Positions 31,196 through 32,991 of a stretch of 32,991 bases of DNA are shown piece by piece (within the stretch, counting starts at the first letter, position 1; every line of letters starts with the position of its first letter). The stretch is from assembly GCF_000982955.1 (NCBI RefSeq), contig NZ_KQ058653.1, positions 1 through 32,991 on the forward strand, written 5' to 3'. Source of the stretch: Micromonospora sp. HK10 (GTDB lineage Bacteria > Actinomycetota > Actinomycetes > Mycobacteriales > Micromonosporaceae). The translations under genes were made by a program, and so were the position numbers. The notes beneath the pieces were generated by a model that worked only from the letters and a program-made list of their open reading frames with translations, did no database searches and was not told the DNA's origin.

Positions 31196-32299
31196 TCAGG
31201 CCAGGGCCGCCTCGGCGGCGGCCAGGAAGGCGTCGTTCTCGGCCGGGGTGCCGATGGTGACCCGGACGCCGTCGCCCGGGAACGGCCGGACGATCACCCC
31301 ACGGGCCTCGCACGCCCGGCCGAAGTCCACCGACCGGTCACCCAGCGGCAGCCAGACGAAGTTGGCCTGGCTGGCCGGCACGTCCGGGACGAACTTGCCG
31401 ACCGCCTCGGTGACCCGGTCCCGCTCGGCGACGACCAGCGCGCAGCGGCGCTCGACCTCGTCGGCCTGGGCCAGCGCGGCGAGCGCGCCGGCCTGGGCCG
31501 CCATGCTGGTGGAGAAGGGCGTGACCACCTTGCGCACGGCGGCGGCCACCGCCGGCGCGGCCACCAGCCAGCCGATCCGCAGGCCGGCCAGGCCCCAGGC
31601 CTTGGACAGGGTGCGCAGCACCGCCACGTTCGGCCGGTCCAGATAGCCGAGGCCGTCCGGCACCTCCGGGTCGGTGACGAACTCCCGGTACGCCTCGTCG
31701 ATCACCACGAGCACGTCGTCCGGCACCGCGTCGAGGAAGCGGTCCAGCTCGGCCTTGCGGACGGCCGTGCCGGTGGGGTTGTTCGGGTTGCAGACCAGGA
31801 TCATCCGGGTCCGGTCGGTCACCGCCGCCGCCATCGAGGCCAGGTCGTGACCGTGGCCGGCGTCGTTCGGCACCCGCACGCTCGTCGCGCCGCTGGTCGC
31901 CGCGATGATCGGGTACGCCTCGAACGACCGCCACGAGTAGAGCAGCTCGTCGCCGGGCAGGCAGGTGGCCCGGACCAGGTGCTCGGCCAGCGCCACCGAG
32001 CCGCAGCCGGTGGCGATCCGGTCGGCGTCCACCCCGTACCGCTCCGCGAGGGCCTGGCGCAGCGCCACCACGCCCATGTCCGGGTAGCGGTGCGAGCCGG
32101 CCACCGCCTCGGCCACCGCCTCCACCACACCGGGCAGCGGGCCGTAGGGCACCTCGTTGCTGGCCAGCTTGATCGCCTCCGGCAGGCCCAGCTCACGGGC
32201 CAGGTCGGCGGGGCTGCGCCCGGGCACGTAGTTGGGCAGCGCGTCCAGGTCGGCGCGGGTCAGCCGCAGCGGAGGCTGGTGACGTCCGGTGTCGGTCAT
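31196..32299 (-). CDS. hisC: Histidinol-phosphate / aromatic aminotransferase
   Basis: A 367-residue fold-type I aminotransferase of the HisC group. The PLP-binding Lys233 lies in TLSKAWGLAGLRIG; NPNNPTGT and VIDEAYREF are the substrate and PLP pockets. Mycobacterial relatives of this shape (pat/hisC2) act on phenylalanine or tyrosine, so this enzyme may serve aromatic amino acids rather than histidine synthesis; no his genes are near. The homogentisate genes 4-6 kb away would fit such a role, but are not in the same operon. The ATG at 32299 overlaps the stop of the RDD gene in ATGA; GGGAG lies upstream. Confidence 0.9.
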   Translation of the reverse strand: MTDTGRHQPPLRLTRADLDALPNYVPGRSPADLARELGLPEAIKLASNEVPYGPLPGVVEAVAEAVAGSHRYPDMGVVALRQALAERYGVDADRIATGCGSVALAEHLVRATCLPGDELLYSWRSFEAYPIIAATSGATSVRVPNDAGHGHDLASMAAAVTDRTRMILVCNPNNPTGTAVRKAELDRFLDAVPDDVLVVIDEAYREFVTDPEVPDGLGYLDRPNVAVLRTLSKAWGLAGLRIGWLVAAPAVAAAVRKVVTPFSTSMAAQAGALAALAQADEVERRCALVVAERDRVTEAVGKFVPDVPASQANFVWLPLGDRSVDFGRACEARGVIVRPFPGDGVRVTIGTPAENDAFLAAAEAALA

Positions 32300-32973
32300 G
32301 GGGTGTCTCCCGGGGGGTTGGCGCGGTCGCGCGGGGTGGTACCGGATTCGGGCCGGGCGCCGGAGAGCTGGACCACCACGGTCTGTGCCCGCTTGTCGTG
32401 CAGCGCCTGGCGCAGCGGCTGGTCGAAGAGCGCCGAGATGGCGTCGAGGAACTGGAGCAGCAGCCCGAAACCGCAGCAGGCCCAGAACATGGTCGGCATG
32501 CCGAGGGTGCTCCACCGGCGGGTGGCCCGGCCGAAGCCGAGCGGCTGGTCCGCCTCCACGGGCAGCGCGCGGACGCCCATCAGCCGCTTGCCGAGGGTCT
32601 GCCCGCGGGCGGCCATCGACGGCACCTCGTACGCGAACCAGAGCGCGGTGGCGATCACCAGGACGGCGAGGAGCAGCCCGCCGATCTGCTCGCCCGGGGG
32701 CGGCAGCGGCTCGTTGCTGAGGTCCCCGGTGCTGACCCGGCGCCAGTACTCCTGCCAGGGCGCGGACCACTCGACGAAGAAGCGCCAGATGAACCAGCCG
32801 TTGATCGCCGCGTTGAGCAGGACGAGCATGCCGACATCGATCAGCCGGGCGGCCAGCCGGGCACCGTACGAGGCGAGCGGCAGCCCGTGCGGGCGCGGCT
32901 CGGGCGGCCGCGCCGGCCAGGTCGGATAGGGCCAGCCCGGCGGAGGCCCCGACGGCTGCCCGGGCCCGCCCAC
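32296..32973 (-). CDS. RDD-family membrane protein (start may lie outside the window)
   Basis: A protein of at least 225 residues. A Pro/Gly-rich N-terminus (about 1-30) precedes the RDD domain: ASYGARLAARLIDVGMLVLLNAAING with the R-x3-R-x-I-D signature, a second helix (IGGLLLAVLVIATALWFAYEV), the RGQTLGKRLMGVRAL motif, and a third helix (MFWACCGFGLLLQFLDAI). RDD proteins are small polytopic membrane proteins, some linked to ion transport; the role here is unknown. The GTG at 32973 is the first start visible, but the frame stays open to the window edge, so the true start may be further upstream. It is translationally coupled to hisC. Confidence 0.85.
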   Translation of the reverse strand: MGGPGQPSGPPPGWPYPTWPARPPEPRPHGLPLASYGARLAARLIDVGMLVLLNAAINGWFIWRFFVEWSAPWQEYWRRVSTGDLSNEPLPPPGEQIGGLLLAVLVIATALWFAYEVPSMAARGQTLGKRLMGVRALPVEADQPLGFGRATRRWSTLGMPTMFWACCGFGLLLQFLDAISALFDQPLRQALHDKRAQTVVVQLSGARPESGTTPRDRANPPGDTP

Positions 32974-32991
32974 CGGCCGCCCCGGGTGCGG

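Noticed and set aside
31056..31646. Plus-strand frame antisense to hisC downstream of the AT-rich promoter-like site
   Set aside because: The translation is Ala/Arg/Ser-rich, has no ribosome site and mirrors hisC. I treat the promoter as a possible RNA gene instead.
1..32991. Mobile elements, tRNA or rRNA genes
   Set aside because: No transposase, integrase or phage motif, no terminal repeats with target duplications, and no cloverleaf-like sequence was seen.

Overview
The window is high-GC (about 70-75 % by eye) and dense with genes that have strong third-position G/C bias. GTG starts are common, and Lsr2, CarD, ClpC, DisA and DUF397 proteins are present. This points to an actinomycete, most likely of the Micromonosporaceae (Micromonospora/Actinoplanes/Salinispora type); the genus is an inference. 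I support 32 protein genes. I see no rRNA, tRNA, transposase, integrase or CRISPR array.

Region 1 (1-12.4 kb) is a mostly conserved actinobacterial housekeeping block: a SAM methyltransferase, lysS, lsr2, clpC, mutY, an ACT-domain protein translationally coupled to a peptide deformylase, an anchored exported protein, disA (c-di-AMP synthase) and radA. Its intergenic spaces hold a dyad at the predicted lsr2 start site, a cluster of DnaA-box-like sequences upstream of clpC, and two repeat arrays flanking mutY.

Region 2 (12.4-18.7 kb) is more accessory. It holds a lipoprotein and then a four-gene set (UbiA prenyltransferase, divergent methyltransferase, acyl-CoA-dehydrogenase-fold flavoprotein, type III polyketide synthase). 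The set looks like the alkyl-O-dihydrogeranyl-methoxyhydroquinone type of cluster known from Actinoplanes, a prenylated, methylated phenolic lipid pathway. Two convergent membrane-anchored proteins follow.

Region 3 (18.7-20.7 kb) is carD-ispD-ispF, a conserved actinobacterial trio joining an RNA polymerase-binding regulator to two steps of the MEP isoprenoid pathway. A 21-pair hairpin with one mismatch covers the ribosome binding site and start codon of ispD; it is the most striking unexplained structure here.

Region 4 (20.7-33 kb) is accessory and catabolic. It has a secreted protein, a BTAD-type regulator fused to an ABATE/CGNR-like zinc finger, a TPR membrane protein, a zinc alcohol dehydrogenase, and a divergent homogentisate (tyrosine/phenylalanine) degradation locus: hmgA on one side, an unrecognised protein plus fumarylacetoacetase on the other, with a perfect 17-bp palindrome between. 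A DUF397 protein, an SRPBCC protein and a PQQ-repeat-like exported protein come next, then an RDD membrane protein coupled to a HisC/aromatic aminotransferase. Between the last two convergent blocks lies an AT-rich promoter-like stretch followed by a strong hairpin, a possible small RNA.

Several genes (disA, radA, ispF, 17395, 23050 and others) have a TAnnnT hexamer 6-9 nt before the start codon and no Shine-Dalgarno sequence, which suggests many leaderless transcripts. All assignments come from reading translations and motifs; no database search was run.
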